From UBA12014 sp029248335 (GTDB taxonomy: Bacteria > Planctomycetota > Phycisphaerae > Phycisphaerales > SM1A02), in NCBI GenBank assembly GCA_029248335.1, contig JAQWJM010000127.1, forward strand, positions 1-64,000: DNA of 64,000 bases, in the 5' to 3' direction. Shown piece after piece: positions 15,784-24,601 of this stretch. Every line of letters starts with the position of its first letter. Positions within the stretch are counted from its first letter, which is position 1. Position numbers and translations under genes: made by a program. The notes under the pieces are model-generated. The model was given only the letters and a program-made list of their open reading frames with translations, made no database searches and had not been told where the DNA came from.

Positions 15784-17309
15784 GAGGAGGTCTCCGATCG
15801 ACGAACGTCTCCGGAATCGACGCCTCCGGTGGCGAGCCGCATGATCGCCGACTCCGTCGCCTCGTGTCGAGCGAGTTCCCCCGCGATCCGCCCCTCGTGC
15901 ATCACCACCACCCGGTCCGAGACCGCGAGCAGTTCCTCCATCTCGCTGCTCGCCGCGATGACGGCCGCCCCGCCTCGAGCGAGCCGGTCGAGCAACGCAT
16001 GGATCTCCGCCTTCGCGCCGACGTCCACGCCGCGGGTCGGTTCGTCGAGCAGGAAGACGTTCGGTTCACACCCCACCCATCGTCCGACCGCGACCTTCTG
16101 CTGATTGCCACCCGAAAGTCCCCCGGCCTGGAGATCCGGAATCGCGGGACGGACCCCCATCCGTCGCAGCAGCGTCTCGGCGAGTCCGCGTTCCGCCGAA
16201 CGGCGACGGATGATTCCACCGGTGGCGGTCCGGGCGAGACCGGGCAGCACGAGGTTCTCCGCGATCGACTCCTCGAGCAGCAGGCCGTCGGCCTTGCGGT
16301 CCTCCGGGACCAGGGCGATGCCGGCCGCCGCCGCATCCGAAGGTCCACCGATGCGCGTCGCTTCGCCGTCCAGGAGGATCTCACCGGCCGCCCGCGGATC
16401 GATCCCGAAGACCGCCCTGAGGAGTTCGGTCCGGCCGGCGCCGACCAGCCCTGCGAGTGCGACGATCTCTCCCGCCCGGACCTTGAGATCGACGGCGTGT
16501 CCGGGGTGACGTGCGGTGCGAAGCCCGCGGATCTCGAGTCGCGGCGGACCGGATTCGAACGTCACATCGGCCCGAAGTCCGGCGTCCGCGGCGAGATCCC
16601 GTCCGACCATCGATTCGACGATCCGATCCCGCGTGACCTCCGCCCGCTCGAAGGATCTCACGAAGCGGCCGTCGCGAAGCACCACGACCCGGTCCGCCAG
16701 CCGCTCGATCTCACCCAGTCGATGGGAGATGTAGACGATCGCGGTGCCCTCGTCGCGCAGACGCTCGATCGTCTCGAAGAGCCGGTCCGCCTCCGCGGCG
16801 GTCAGACTCGACGTCGGCTCGTCCATGATCAGGACCCGCGCGTCGGTGGACAACGCCTTCGCGATCTCGACCAGCTGGCGGGTCCCCATGCCGAGCTCCG
16901 CGACGGATCGGGACGGCTCGAGATCGAGCCCTGCCGCCCGAAGCGCCGCCTTGGCCCGCGACGTCGCCTCCGCTCGACGAAGGAACGGCCCGGTGCGCGG
17001 CTCCCGTCCAAGCAGGATGTTCGCTCCCACGTCGAGGTTGTCGGCGAGACTCAGCTCCTGGTGGATGAGGACGACGCCGGCATCGATCGCCTCCCGGGGC
17101 GATCCGAAGCGGGTCGCCTCGCCGTCCACGAGCAGCCGTCCTTCGTCGGGCGCGACGTCGCCGGCGAGGATCTTCATCAGGGTGCTCTTGCCCGCGCCGT
17201 TCTCGCCGACCACCGCGACGATCTCGCCCGCCGTCACGTCGAGGTCGACCCCGTCGAGCGCCAGCACGCCGGGATACCGCTTGACGATGTTGCGAGCCTG
17301 GAGGATCAC
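15780..17309 (-). CDS. Sugar ABC transporter ATPase with two nucleotide-binding domains (RbsA/MglA type)
   Basis: A 509-residue protein made of two fused ABC domains. Domain 1 (about 1-235) has Walker A GENGAGKSTLMK near residue 37, a signature region ELGMGTRQLVEIAKAL, and Walker B RVLIMDEPTSSLT. Domain 2 (about 255-500) has the family's degenerate P-loop GLVGAGRTELLR, an intact signature LSGGNQQKVAVGRW and Walker B VFLLDEPTRGVD. Asymmetry of this kind is normal for RbsA, MglA and XylG. Confidence 0.95.
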   Translation of the reverse strand: MILQARNIVKRYPGVLALDGVDLDVTAGEIVAVVGENGAGKSTLMKILAGDVAPDEGRLLVDGEATRFGSPREAIDAGVVLIHQELSLADNLDVGANILLGREPRTGPFLRRAEATSRAKAALRAAGLDLEPSRSVAELGMGTRQLVEIAKALSTDARVLIMDEPTSSLTAAEADRLFETIERLRDEGTAIVYISHRLGEIERLADRVVVLRDGRFVRSFERAEVTRDRIVESMVGRDLAADAGLRADVTFESGPPRLEIRGLRTARHPGHAVDLKVRAGEIVALAGLVGAGRTELLRAVFGIDPRAAGEILLDGEATRIGGPSDAAAAGIALVPEDRKADGLLLEESIAENLVLPGLARTATGGIIRRRSAERGLAETLLRRMGVRPAIPDLQAGGLSGGNQQKVAVGRWVGCEPNVFLLDEPTRGVDVGAKAEIHALLDRLARGGAAVIAASSEMEELLAVSDRVVVMHEGRIAGELARHEATESAIMRLATGGVDSGDVRRSETSS

Positions 17310-17343
17310 GGGTGGTTCGATTCCGCGACGGACGAATCGACGA

Positions 17344-18396
17344 TCACTGCTTGCCGGTCTTCTTCCGGAGGTCGGTCCAGAAGGCCTCGACGTCGGCCGC
17401 TCGAATGGTTCGAGCCGGAATCGCGATCATGCCGTCCGCGGGAATGCCGGGATCCTCGCCCCGCGCGATCTTCGAGAGGACCTCGATCGACTTGTATCCG
17501 TACATGTAGGGATTCTGAACGACGGTCCCCGCCACCGAGCCGTCGATGATCCCCTGCAGGGTCTCGTCGTCCTCGTCGAAGGCGATCACCTCGATCTCAC
17601 CGATCTTGCCGGCCCCCTCGAGCGCTTCGAGGATCAGCGGCGGGTTGTAGGCGAAGAGCCCCACGAGGCCGTCGACCCCCGGATGCCGGCTCAGCACGTC
17701 CTCGACGTTCGCCTTCGCCTTGGCGCGATCGAACTGGTCGGTGAGGGTTCCGAGGATCGTGTACTCCGGTCCCTCGATCGGCGAACCGGGTTCGTCGAAC
17801 CGTTCCGGATCGGACGATCGACCGAGCAGTTCGTCGATGACCCCCTGCCGTCGCCGCCGGGCGTTGTCCTGTTCGATGCGGCCCACGAAGATGTAGATCT
17901 CGCCGCCGTCCGGAAGCGCTTCCTTCACGAGCTTCCCGCACATCCGACCCGCGTCGTAGTTGTCCATGCCGATGTAGCAGCGACGCGCCGACCCGGGCGC
18001 ATCCGAGTCATGCGTGATGACGGGAGTGCGGGCGGCCGCGGCGTCGATGACGTCGATCTGGTTTCCCGGATCGATCGGGCTCACCGCGATGCCGTCGACC
18101 TGCCGCGTCACCAGATCCTCGAGCATCCGCTTCTGATCGGTGACGCCGCCGGTGGGCATCAGCACGTCGACCTCGGCGTCGAAGTCGACGCCCGCGGTGT
18201 CCGCACCCGCCTTCGCGATGGTCCAGAAATCCGCCACGCCGTTGGTGACGTAGGCGAGGCGAGGCCGGTCACCGCTCGACTGGTCGGCGGCCGCACCGCC
18301 GGCGGCATCGGTTCCACCACCGGGATTCGGGTCGCCGCAACCGACGAGCAGCAGCAGCGGAACGATCGAGAGGAGCACGCGGTTCGAAATGATCAT
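17344..18396 (-). CDS. Sugar-binding lipoprotein of an ABC transporter
   Basis: A 350-residue periplasmic-binding-protein type 1 lipoprotein. The signal ends in lipobox LVGC (residues 17-20), followed by a Gly/Ala tether. The mature domain starts RLAYVTNGVADFW and shows the LEDLVTRQVDGIAVSPIDP and PVITHDSDAP motifs of the RbsB/XylF group. The start is ATG 18394-18396 with AGGAG about nine bases upstream. It lies between the SDR and the ATPase, so the operon order is SDR, binding protein, ATPase, permease, epimerase. Confidence 0.93.
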   Translation of the reverse strand: MIISNRVLLSIVPLLLLVGCGDPNPGGGTDAAGGAAADQSSGDRPRLAYVTNGVADFWTIAKAGADTAGVDFDAEVDVLMPTGGVTDQKRMLEDLVTRQVDGIAVSPIDPGNQIDVIDAAAARTPVITHDSDAPGSARRCYIGMDNYDAGRMCGKLVKEALPDGGEIYIFVGRIEQDNARRRRQGVIDELLGRSSDPERFDEPGSPIEGPEYTILGTLTDQFDRAKAKANVEDVLSRHPGVDGLVGLFAYNPPLILEALEGAGKIGEIEVIAFDEDDETLQGIIDGSVAGTVVQNPYMYGYKSIEVLSKIARGEDPGIPADGMIAIPARTIRAADVEAFWTDLRKKTGKQ

Positions 18397-18416
18397 GTCT
18401 GGGTTTCTCCTGCGAA

Positions 18417-19211
18417 TCAGTGGACGGTCATGCCGCCGTTGACGTGGATGTTCTGTCCGGTCACGAAGTCGGCCGCGTCGCCTGCGAGGTACGTCACGGT
18501 ACCGCCGACGTCCTTCGGGACGCCCCACCGTCCCATCGGGATCTGGGCGAGGTACTCGTCCTTCTCCGACTGCGGGTCCTTCTCGTGACGTTCGACCGGA
18601 ATCCAGCCCGGCGAGACCATGTTGACCGTGATCCCCCACGGCGCCAGTTCGGTGGCCATCGACCGGTTCCATCCGTTCTGACCGCCCTTGGCGGCGAGAT
18701 ACGGACTGAAGTTGCCGACGCCCCGGGTCAACACCTCGCTGCCGAGATTGATGATCCGGCCCCAGCGACGTTCCTTCATGCGGGGAAGCACCGCCCGGGC
18801 GAGGAGGTACGGACTCTTGATGAAATAGTCGATCATCGACTGGTGGAAGGCCCAGTCGTATTCCTCGATGGGATGGTGCGGCTGATCGGGCGTCGCGCTG
18901 ATCACGAGGATGTCGATTCCCCCGAGTGTCGATTCGACTTCCGCGACGATCCGTTCGATGTCGGGACCATCGATGACCGAGCCTCTGACGAGGCAGCCTT
19001 CGGCACCGCGAGCGCGGTACTGCTCGAACGCCGCTTCGCCGCGTTCCCGATCATTGAAGTAGTTGAGCGCGACCTTCGCACCGGCGTCGCCGAGGCTTTC
19101 CGCGATCGCGAGGCCCAGCCCGGTCGTGGAGCCGGTCACCAGCGCCGTTCTTCCTTCGAGCGAAAACTGGTGGGCTCGGGGCGTGGTGGCCTCGCGGGGC
19201 GGACTGGTCAT
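18417..19211 (-). CDS. Short-chain dehydrogenase/reductase
   Basis: A 264-residue NAD(P)-dependent oxidoreductase. It has the cofactor loop TGSTTGLGLA near residues 29-38, an ISAT sequence in place of the usual NNAG, a serine in LGSEVLT, and the catalytic Y-L-A-A-K in SPYLAAKGGQNGW. The C-terminal GQNIHVNGG is also typical. Unlike many SDRs, an Asn-Tyr-Phe-Asn stretch rather than an Arg follows strand 2. As first gene of the sugar-transport run it is probably a sugar or polyol dehydrogenase acting on the imported substrate. The start is ATG 19209-19211 with AGGAG upstream. Confidence 0.85.
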   Translation of the reverse strand: MTSPPREATTPRAHQFSLEGRTALVTGSTTGLGLAIAESLGDAGAKVALNYFNDRERGEAAFEQYRARGAEGCLVRGSVIDGPDIERIVAEVESTLGGIDILVISATPDQPHHPIEEYDWAFHQSMIDYFIKSPYLLARAVLPRMKERRWGRIINLGSEVLTRGVGNFSPYLAAKGGQNGWNRSMATELAPWGITVNMVSPGWIPVERHEKDPQSEKDEYLAQIPMGRWGVPKDVGGTVTYLAGDAADFVTGQNIHVNGGMTVH

Positions 19212-19233
19212 GGGTGGTCGTCTCCTGGGTCGG

Positions 19234-19239
19234 AGGCTA
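19234..19239 (-). promoter_or_regulatory. -10-like box upstream of the sugar operon
   Basis: On the minus strand TAGCCT (TANNNT form) stands 13 bases downstream of the 11-bp repeat array, and no good -35 hexamer is present. The last repeat occupies the -35 position, as in promoters that depend on an activator of the PhoB/OmpR class. This is inferred from spacing only. Confidence 0.35.
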
Positions 19240-19252
19240 CCACACCATGGTT

Positions 19253-19318
19253 GAATCACGACCAAATCACGGTCGGATCACTCTCGGATCACTTTCGGAT
19301 CACGGTCAATCCACGATC
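19253..19318. repeat. Six tandem 11-bp direct repeats (regulatory array)
   Basis: The plus strand reads six head-to-tail 11-mers, each RRATCAC plus four bases usually ending TC (19253, 19264, 19275, 19286, 19297, 19308; the last is shifted to AATCCACGATC). One helical turn per unit puts all sites on one DNA face. The array lies between the SDR start and the desaturase stop. Seven conserved plus four variable bases is the geometry of PhoB/OmpR-type boxes. Confidence 0.8.
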
Positions 19319-19332
19319 CCCGTGCCTCCGAC

Positions 19333-20346
19333 TCAGGCGGCGTCTCGGACCTCGACGGGTGCCGAACGGGCGGACCGGAGCTTTGCGGCTTTCCGCTCGG
19401 CGGTCGGGACACGAACGTTCCGAACCAGTCCGACCGCCTGAAGACCACGAATCACCAGCCAGCTCGAGTCGAACTGCCACCACTCGAGCCCGTGACGAGC
19501 CGAGGTGGGGAACGCGTGGTGGTTGTTGTGCCAGCCCTCGCCGAGCGCCAGCACGCCGACCACGACGTTGTTCCGACTTTCGTCTCCACTCCGGTATGGC
19601 TGCGAACCCCAGATGTGACAGACCGAGTTGACGCTCCAGGTGATGTGGTGGACCACCATGACCCGGACGAGGCCACCCCAGATGAACCCGAGGAAGACAC
19701 CCGTCCAGAACGGAGCCCCGATCGCGAGGTTGAGCAGACCGCCGAGCAGGGCGGGAATCACGAAACCGAGGGCCACCCAGGCGGGGAACCACTCGCTGAT
19801 CGCACGGATGCGTCGGTCGCGAACCAGGTCCGGCACGTAGCGGTCGAGGGACTCGCCCGGGGGATCGAAGATCCAACCCATGTGGGCGTGCCAGAAGCCG
19901 CTGATGATCCCACGCAGCCCGTGGCCGTGATCATGGAGGTGCGGTGAGTGCGGGTCGCCTTCGTGGTCGCTGAACTGGTGATGTCGACGATGCGCGGCGC
20001 ACCAGCGGAGCAGCGATCCTTCGGCGGCCATCGAACCGATGATCCCGATGATCATCGTGACGACCGGGCCGGCACTGAAGGATTTGTGCGTGAAGAGTCG
20101 GTGATACCCGACCGTGATGCCCATGCCCGTGATGATGTACATCACCGTCATCAGGGCGAGTTGGGGCCAGCTCACGCCGTTGCCCCAGAAGTAGACGATT
20201 CCGGCCACGAGTCCGACCATCGGAAGCAGGATGGCGAAGAGGTTGGCGATGCGGCTGCCGAGCGGCAGGCCGACATAGCCATCGATCTCCGAGGCTGCCT
20301 CGGTCGGAGAAGGCGTGTGCGTCGACGGATTGCTGATCGTGCTCAA
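19333..20346 (-). CDS. Acyl-CoA/acyl-lipid delta-9-type fatty-acid desaturase
   Basis: A 337-residue membrane di-iron desaturase that puts a double bond into fatty acyl chains. Three His boxes are complete: HRLFTH at 82-87, HRRHH at 119-123, and HNNHH near 272. There are four to five hydrophobic segments. The GYHRLFTHKSF context and GEGWHNNHHAFP place it with stearoyl-CoA/acyl-lipid delta-9 enzymes. It probably tunes membrane fluidity. A cold-shock-like RNA-binding protein gene lies just upstream on the same strand, but a terminator separates them. Confidence 0.93.
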   Translation of the reverse strand: MSTISNPSTHTPSPTEAASEIDGYVGLPLGSRIANLFAILLPMVGLVAGIVYFWGNGVSWPQLALMTVMYIITGMGITVGYHRLFTHKSFSAGPVVTMIIGIIGSMAAEGSLLRWCAAHRRHHQFSDHEGDPHSPHLHDHGHGLRGIISGFWHAHMGWIFDPPGESLDRYVPDLVRDRRIRAISEWFPAWVALGFVIPALLGGLLNLAIGAPFWTGVFLGFIWGGLVRVMVVHHITWSVNSVCHIWGSQPYRSGDESRNNVVVGVLALGEGWHNNHHAFPTSARHGLEWWQFDSSWLVIRGLQAVGLVRNVRVPTAERKAAKLRSARSAPVEVRDAA

Positions 20347-20385
20347 GGATGTACCAATTGAAGAGTTGCGGTCCGGAGAAGGAAA

Positions 20386-20411
20386 GCGGGCGGCGCCGAA
20401 GCGCCGCCCGC
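20386..20411 (-). terminator. Terminator of the RNA-binding protein gene
   Basis: Perfect 11-bp GC stem (20386-20396 with 20401-20411). The loop is UUCG when read on the minus strand, and TTTCCTT follows. It ends the gene at 20446-20787. Confidence 0.85.
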
Positions 20412-20445
20412 ATCTTCGTACTTCATGTTACCGCAGATGCGGTAT

Positions 20446-20787
20446 TCAGCGCCAACCGCCGCGGCCACCGCCGCCGCCGCCGCCGCGACCACCACCGCCA
20501 CCGCCGCCGCCGTAGCCACCACCGCCGCCGCCACGGGGGCGATCTTCACGAGGACGGGCCTCGTTGACGTTGATGGAACGACCGCCGAAGTCCTGGCCGT
20601 TCAAGGCCTCGATCGCGGCGTTGGCCTGGCCGGAGTCGGACATCTCGACGAAGGCGAAGCCACGGGGACGACCGGTCTCGCGATCGGTGATGACGGCGAC
20701 ATCCGAAACTTCACCGTGGGCCTCGAAGGCGTCGCGGATTTCGTTTTCAGTAGCGCTAAAGGGGAGGTTTCCAACGAAGAGCTTCAT
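20446..20787 (-). CDS. RRM glycine-rich RNA-binding protein
   Basis: A 113-residue protein: a single RNA-recognition motif (residues 1-80) with RNP2 LFVGNL at 3-8 and RNP1 RGFAFVEM near 42-49, followed by a Gly/Arg-rich tail (about 84-113) ending GGWR. This is the small bacterial Rbp type found in cyanobacteria and planctomycetes, often cold-induced. The ATG at 20785-20787 opens the canonical MKLFVGNLPF. The ribosome site is weak (AGAG), and the 363-base region upstream may be a long leader. Confidence 0.93.
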   Translation of the reverse strand: MKLFVGNLPFSATENEIRDAFEAHGEVSDVAVITDRETGRPRGFAFVEMSDSGQANAAIEALNGQDFGGRSINVNEARPREDRPRGGGGGGYGGGGGGGGRGGGGGGGRGGWR

Positions 20788-21150
20788 GAGCGTGATCTCT
20801 GCCCTGCTGTGCGATTTCCGAAAGCGACCATCAGGGCGAATCTGCGCTCGGAGGTTTCGATGTATCCGGCGATCCGGACACCCCATCGAACGGCGGATGG
20901 TACGCGAAATCACCGAGTTGCACCGAAAAAAGGGAACGAATCGAATTGATTCCACCACAGGCAGAGGCGGCCCGGAATGGTCCGGATCACCCGCGATCGG
21001 CGATCTGACCCTGTTCAGGCCCGATGTGGAGGCCGATCTTGCGCCGTTCGGGCCGGGACATCCAACTCGCCGAAACTCAGCCGATACCCGCCAATCCCCG
21101 AATCGGCGCCGCAATGGTCCCGCCGCGGGCCCGAAGCCCCGGAGACCGGA
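20788..21150. other. Gene-free stretch upstream of the RNA-binding protein gene
   Basis: No frame here resembles a protein. A T-run on the minus strand (20928-20933) is the only obvious AT-rich feature. The stretch must hold the promoter and leader of the RRM gene and the 3' end of the mutase transcript. I could not pick a convincing promoter or terminator. Confidence 0.5.
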
Positions 21151-22824
21151 TCACCACTCGGGACCACCGGTGTACCGACCATAGATGTCGCCGAGGGCCT
21201 GGACCATCTCGCCGAGCGTGCATCGCTGGAGCGAAGCCTCGACCAGACCGTCCATCACGTTGTCGCCGGCACGGGCCGCGTCCCGGATGGCATCGAGCGA
21301 ACGGGCCACCGCATCGGCGTCCCGATCCCGTCGATACGCCGTGAGTCGGTCGCACTGGACCGACTCGACTTCGTGCGGGATCTGGAGGATCTCGACCTGC
21401 TGGGTGTCGTTGCCATCGGTGTAGGCGTTGACGCCCACGACCACCCGGTCACCGGCCTCCATCTCCTGGCCCACGCGGTAGCTGGCTTCGGCGATCGCCC
21501 GCCGGAAGTAGCCCTTGTGGATCCCGGCCACGACGCCACCCATGTCGTCGATGGTCGAGATGATGTCTTCGGCGTCGGCTTCCATCCGGTCGGTGAGGGC
21601 CTCGACGAACCACGAACCGCCGAGCGGATCGACGGTGCGATGAACCCCCGTCTCGTGGGCGAGGATCTGCTGGGTCCGCAACGCGACCCGGACCGCGGTC
21701 TCGGTCGGGAGACCGAGCGTTTCGTCCATCGAATCCGTGTGCAGGCTCTGACAACCTCCGAGGACCCCCGCCATCGCCTGATAGGCGACCCGGATCACGT
21801 TGTTGAGCGGTTGCTGTTCGGTCAGCGAACAACCGGCGGTCTGCACGTGCGTCCGCATCCACCAGGACCGCTCGTTCTTCGCACCGAAGCGTTCCTTCAT
21901 GGCGGTCGCCCAGATTCGCCGGGCGGCGCGGAGCTTGCAGATCTCCTCGAAGAATTCGTTGTGGCTGTTGAAGAAGAACGAGAGCCGCGGGGCGAAGAGG
22001 TCGACGTCGAGGCCGCGCGACATCGCGGCTTCGACGTATTCCATCCCGTCGCGGAGGGTGAAGGCGAGTTCCTGCGTCGCGGTCGAGCCGGACTCCCGGA
22101 TGTGGTAGCCGGAGATCGAGACCGAGTTCCATCGCGGCACGTGCTTCGCGGCGTATTCGATGGTGTCCACGACCAGCTTCACGCTTGCCTCGGGCGGATA
22201 GATGAACTCGTTCTGACTGTGGAATTCCTTCAGGATGTCGTTCTGCAGCGTGCCGCCGAGATCCTTCCAGTCGATCCCCCGTTCGCGTGCCATGCCGAGA
22301 TACATCGCCCAGATCACGCACGCCGGACCGTTGATGGTCTGACTGACCGTGACGTCGCCGACCGGAATGTCCGCGTAAAGACGATGCATGTCGTCGATCG
22401 TGTCGATCGCGACGCCGCATCGGCCGACCTCGCCGGACGACAGCGGGTCGTCCGAGTCCCGCCCCATCAGGGTCGGGAGATCGAACGCGGTTGAGAGGCC
22501 GGTGTTCGCCTTCGTTCCGGTCGCGTTCTCGAGGAGGTACTTGAATCGGGCGTTGGTGTCGTCCGCCGAACCGAACCCCGCGAACTGCCGCATCGTCCAC
22601 AGTCGGGATCGATACATCGTGGGATGCACGCCTCGAGTGAAGGGATATTCGCCCGGGGTCGCGATCCGCGCGTCCGCGCGGGTGGGATCCTTCGGGTCGG
22701 CGGTCGGGACGGAGCCCGGTCCGTAGAGACCGTCGATCTCGTATCCGGAGAGGGAGACCGTCTCGGGATCCGGACGATCGGACGAGGGCTGACCGGTGGC
22801 GTTCGAAGGTTTCAGGGTGCTCAT
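21151..22824 (-). CDS. Large (catalytic) subunit of a B12-dependent acyl-CoA mutase, methylmalonyl-CoA mutase family
   Basis: A 557-residue TIM-barrel subunit. It keeps the family landmarks WTMRQFAGFG, TQNDILKEF-like LQNDILKEFHSQNEF, SISGYHIRESG, FAPRLSFFF, QTAGCSLTEQQP and AVLGGCQSLHTDSMDE. There is no C-terminal B12-binding Rossmann domain, so a separate small subunit is required; it is not in this window. The stretch FDLPTLMGRDSDDP and the GVHPTMY segment differ from classical methylmalonyl-CoA mutase (FDLATHRGYDSD, GPYATMY). They are closer, from memory, to the split isobutyryl-/2-hydroxyisobutyryl-CoA and archaeal-type mutases. Substrate is therefore open. The start is ATG 22822-22824; the open frame extends upstream without support. 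Confidence 0.9.
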   Translation of the reverse strand: MSTLKPSNATGQPSSDRPDPETVSLSGYEIDGLYGPGSVPTADPKDPTRADARIATPGEYPFTRGVHPTMYRSRLWTMRQFAGFGSADDTNARFKYLLENATGTKANTGLSTAFDLPTLMGRDSDDPLSSGEVGRCGVAIDTIDDMHRLYADIPVGDVTVSQTINGPACVIWAMYLGMARERGIDWKDLGGTLQNDILKEFHSQNEFIYPPEASVKLVVDTIEYAAKHVPRWNSVSISGYHIRESGSTATQELAFTLRDGMEYVEAAMSRGLDVDLFAPRLSFFFNSHNEFFEEICKLRAARRIWATAMKERFGAKNERSWWMRTHVQTAGCSLTEQQPLNNVIRVAYQAMAGVLGGCQSLHTDSMDETLGLPTETAVRVALRTQQILAHETGVHRTVDPLGGSWFVEALTDRMEADAEDIISTIDDMGGVVAGIHKGYFRRAIAEASYRVGQEMEAGDRVVVGVNAYTDGNDTQQVEILQIPHEVESVQCDRLTAYRRDRDADAVARSLDAIRDAARAGDNVMDGLVEASLQRCTLGEMVQALGDIYGRYTGGPEW

Positions 22825-23059
22825 GATTGCTCGTTCGAGGGGTTGAAAGTCACGCCTCATGATATCCGCAGGCGGGCCCGGATTCCGACCAACCCCCGGG
22901 ACACCCTCGATTCGGCCCCGATTCCGGTCACAAGTGAATGAACCACGCCTACGGTGAGTCGTGCGGTAGTTCCGGGAGATGTTTCCGGACGACCGGAGGT
23001 CGAGCAAGAGGTTCACGCCCGGGGTCCGGGGCCTGACATGGCCCCGGTGGAGCCTGCTC

Positions 23060-24565
23060 ATGTCATCGAACCCGTTCCCTCGTCGTCCGATCATCGTCGC
23101 CATCGGGTCGCTCGCCTGCCTCGGAGCCCCCACCGCCGCGGATCTTCCGCCGTCCGGTGGGATCATGCCGCCCGAGCCCGTCGAAGGCGCGACCTTCGGC
23201 AATCGACTCGACCTCGAGGGCGAGTGGCTCGCGATCGGTGCCGATCGGGACGCCCACATCGGCGAACCGGGGACCGTTCACGTCTATCGACGCGACGGGG
23301 ACGACTGGAATCATCACCAGTCGCTCGTCGCACCGGACGCGGTCGCTGGAGACCACTTCGGTCTTCCGGTGGTCATCCGGGAGGATGTGATGCTCGTGGG
23401 CGCTCCGGGAGACGACGATCTGGGCTTCTGGTCGGGTTCCGCCTACGTGTTCCGACTGATGGACGAGACGTGGACCTACGAGGCGAAACTGCGACCTCCG
23501 GTCGCGGAGAATCCGAACGCGTTGTTCGGCCTTTCCATGTGTTTCGGGCGGTCCGCCGACGAGATCGTCGTCGGCGCCTATCTGGAATCGATCGAGAACG
23601 ACGCGGAGGGCGGCGTCTGGATCTTCCATCGGGACGCGGGGGCATGGGTGGCGCGACAGCGACTCGGGCTGCCCGGACCGCAGGTCGCCGCGTACTTCGG
23701 ACGATCCGTCGCGGTCGAAGGCGATCTGCTCGCGATCGGCGCCTCGGGACTGGTCGGCGCGGTCGGATTCCGGCACGGCGGCGTGGCGCTGCATCGTCCC
23801 GTCGGGGATCTGTGGGTGCTCGACACGATGCTGATACCGGTCCAGCCGGAGCCCTACCAGGTGTTCGGCGAGTGGCTCGATCTCGCCGGCGACACGCTCG
23901 TGGTCGGCGCCCCCTTCGAAGACGCGTTCGGGATCGACGCGGGTGCCGTGCACGCCTACCGGATCGTCGACGGCCAACCCTGGTTCGATCGACGAATCGG
24001 ACCCGAGGGCGTCGACGGCGCCCGAGGCTTCGGGTTTCCCTGCGTGCTGTCCACCGACGGAACCCGTCTCTACGCGGGGGCCTACGCCACCGACGTGGAC
24101 GGCCACGTCGAGGCGGGAAGCGGATGGATCCTCGAACGCGACGACCTCGACTGGGGGCCCGCGGTCCGGCTGCGACCGGAGGAACCCGAGACGCAGGCCT
24201 TCTTCGGCATCGGCGCTGCGATCGACGCCGATCGGATCCTCGTTTCGGCACCCCGCGCCGACACCGACGGACTCGATGCCGGGGAGGTCTTCGACTTTCC
24301 ATTGCCCGATTGCGACGGCAACGGTCGGATCGATGCGGCGGAGATCCTCGGGGGTGGGATCGGCGACAGCGACGGCGACGGCATCCCCGACGCATGCGAG
24401 CCGCTCGGCGGCGACTTCGACGGCGACGGCGTGGTCGACGGCGTCGACCTCGGTCGCTTCAACTCCCTCTGGGGAACCGACGGGAGCGACGGTGGTGATT
24501 TCAACGGCGACGGCATCGTCGACGGCGGCGACCTGGCGATCCTTCTGGGCAACTGGGCCCACTAG
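23060..24565 (+). CDS. Secreted beta-propeller protein with C-terminal dockerin-like EF hands
   Basis: A 501-residue exported protein. The signal peptide spans about residues 1-28. It is followed by about seven repeats of the type F-G-x-x-L..G-D-x-L-A-I-G-A-x-x-D...G-x-V-x-V-Y, an FG-GAP/integrin-like propeller. Residues 425-500 hold four Asp-rich EF-hand loops (DCDGNGRID, DSDGDGIPD, DFDGDGVVD, DFNGDGIVD), the last followed by LAILLGNW. This matches the dockerin-like sorting tail of Phycisphaerae secreted proteins, although the tail lacks the flanking Cys seen in the other two here. The ATG at 23060 has GGAG seven bases upstream. Ligand and role are unknown. Confidence 0.82.
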   Translation: MSSNPFPRRPIIVAIGSLACLGAPTAADLPPSGGIMPPEPVEGATFGNRLDLEGEWLAIGADRDAHIGEPGTVHVYRRDGDDWNHHQSLVAPDAVAGDHFGLPVVIREDVMLVGAPGDDDLGFWSGSAYVFRLMDETWTYEAKLRPPVAENPNALFGLSMCFGRSADEIVVGAYLESIENDAEGGVWIFHRDAGAWVARQRLGLPGPQVAAYFGRSVAVEGDLLAIGASGLVGAVGFRHGGVALHRPVGDLWVLDTMLIPVQPEPYQVFGEWLDLAGDTLVVGAPFEDAFGIDAGAVHAYRIVDGQPWFDRRIGPEGVDGARGFGFPCVLSTDGTRLYAGAYATDVDGHVEAGSGWILERDDLDWGPAVRLRPEEPETQAFFGIGAAIDADRILVSAPRADTDGLDAGEVFDFPLPDCDGNGRIDAAEILGGGIGDSDGDGIPDACEPLGGDFDGDGVVDGVDLGRFNSLWGTDGSDGGDFNGDGIVDGGDLAILLGNWAH

Positions 24566-24601
24566 GTCCCCCACCGTCGCGGCACCGGCGACCGATCGGC
24601 G

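Noticed and set aside
19253..19318. CRISPR or plasmid replication origin from the 11-bp repeats
   Set aside because: Units are head to tail without spacers, and no cas or rep gene is near. A regulatory array is the simpler reading.
23063..24574. 503-codon minus-strand frame across the propeller gene
   Set aside because: Antisense shadow; the plus-strand frame carries the signal peptide, propeller repeats and EF hands.
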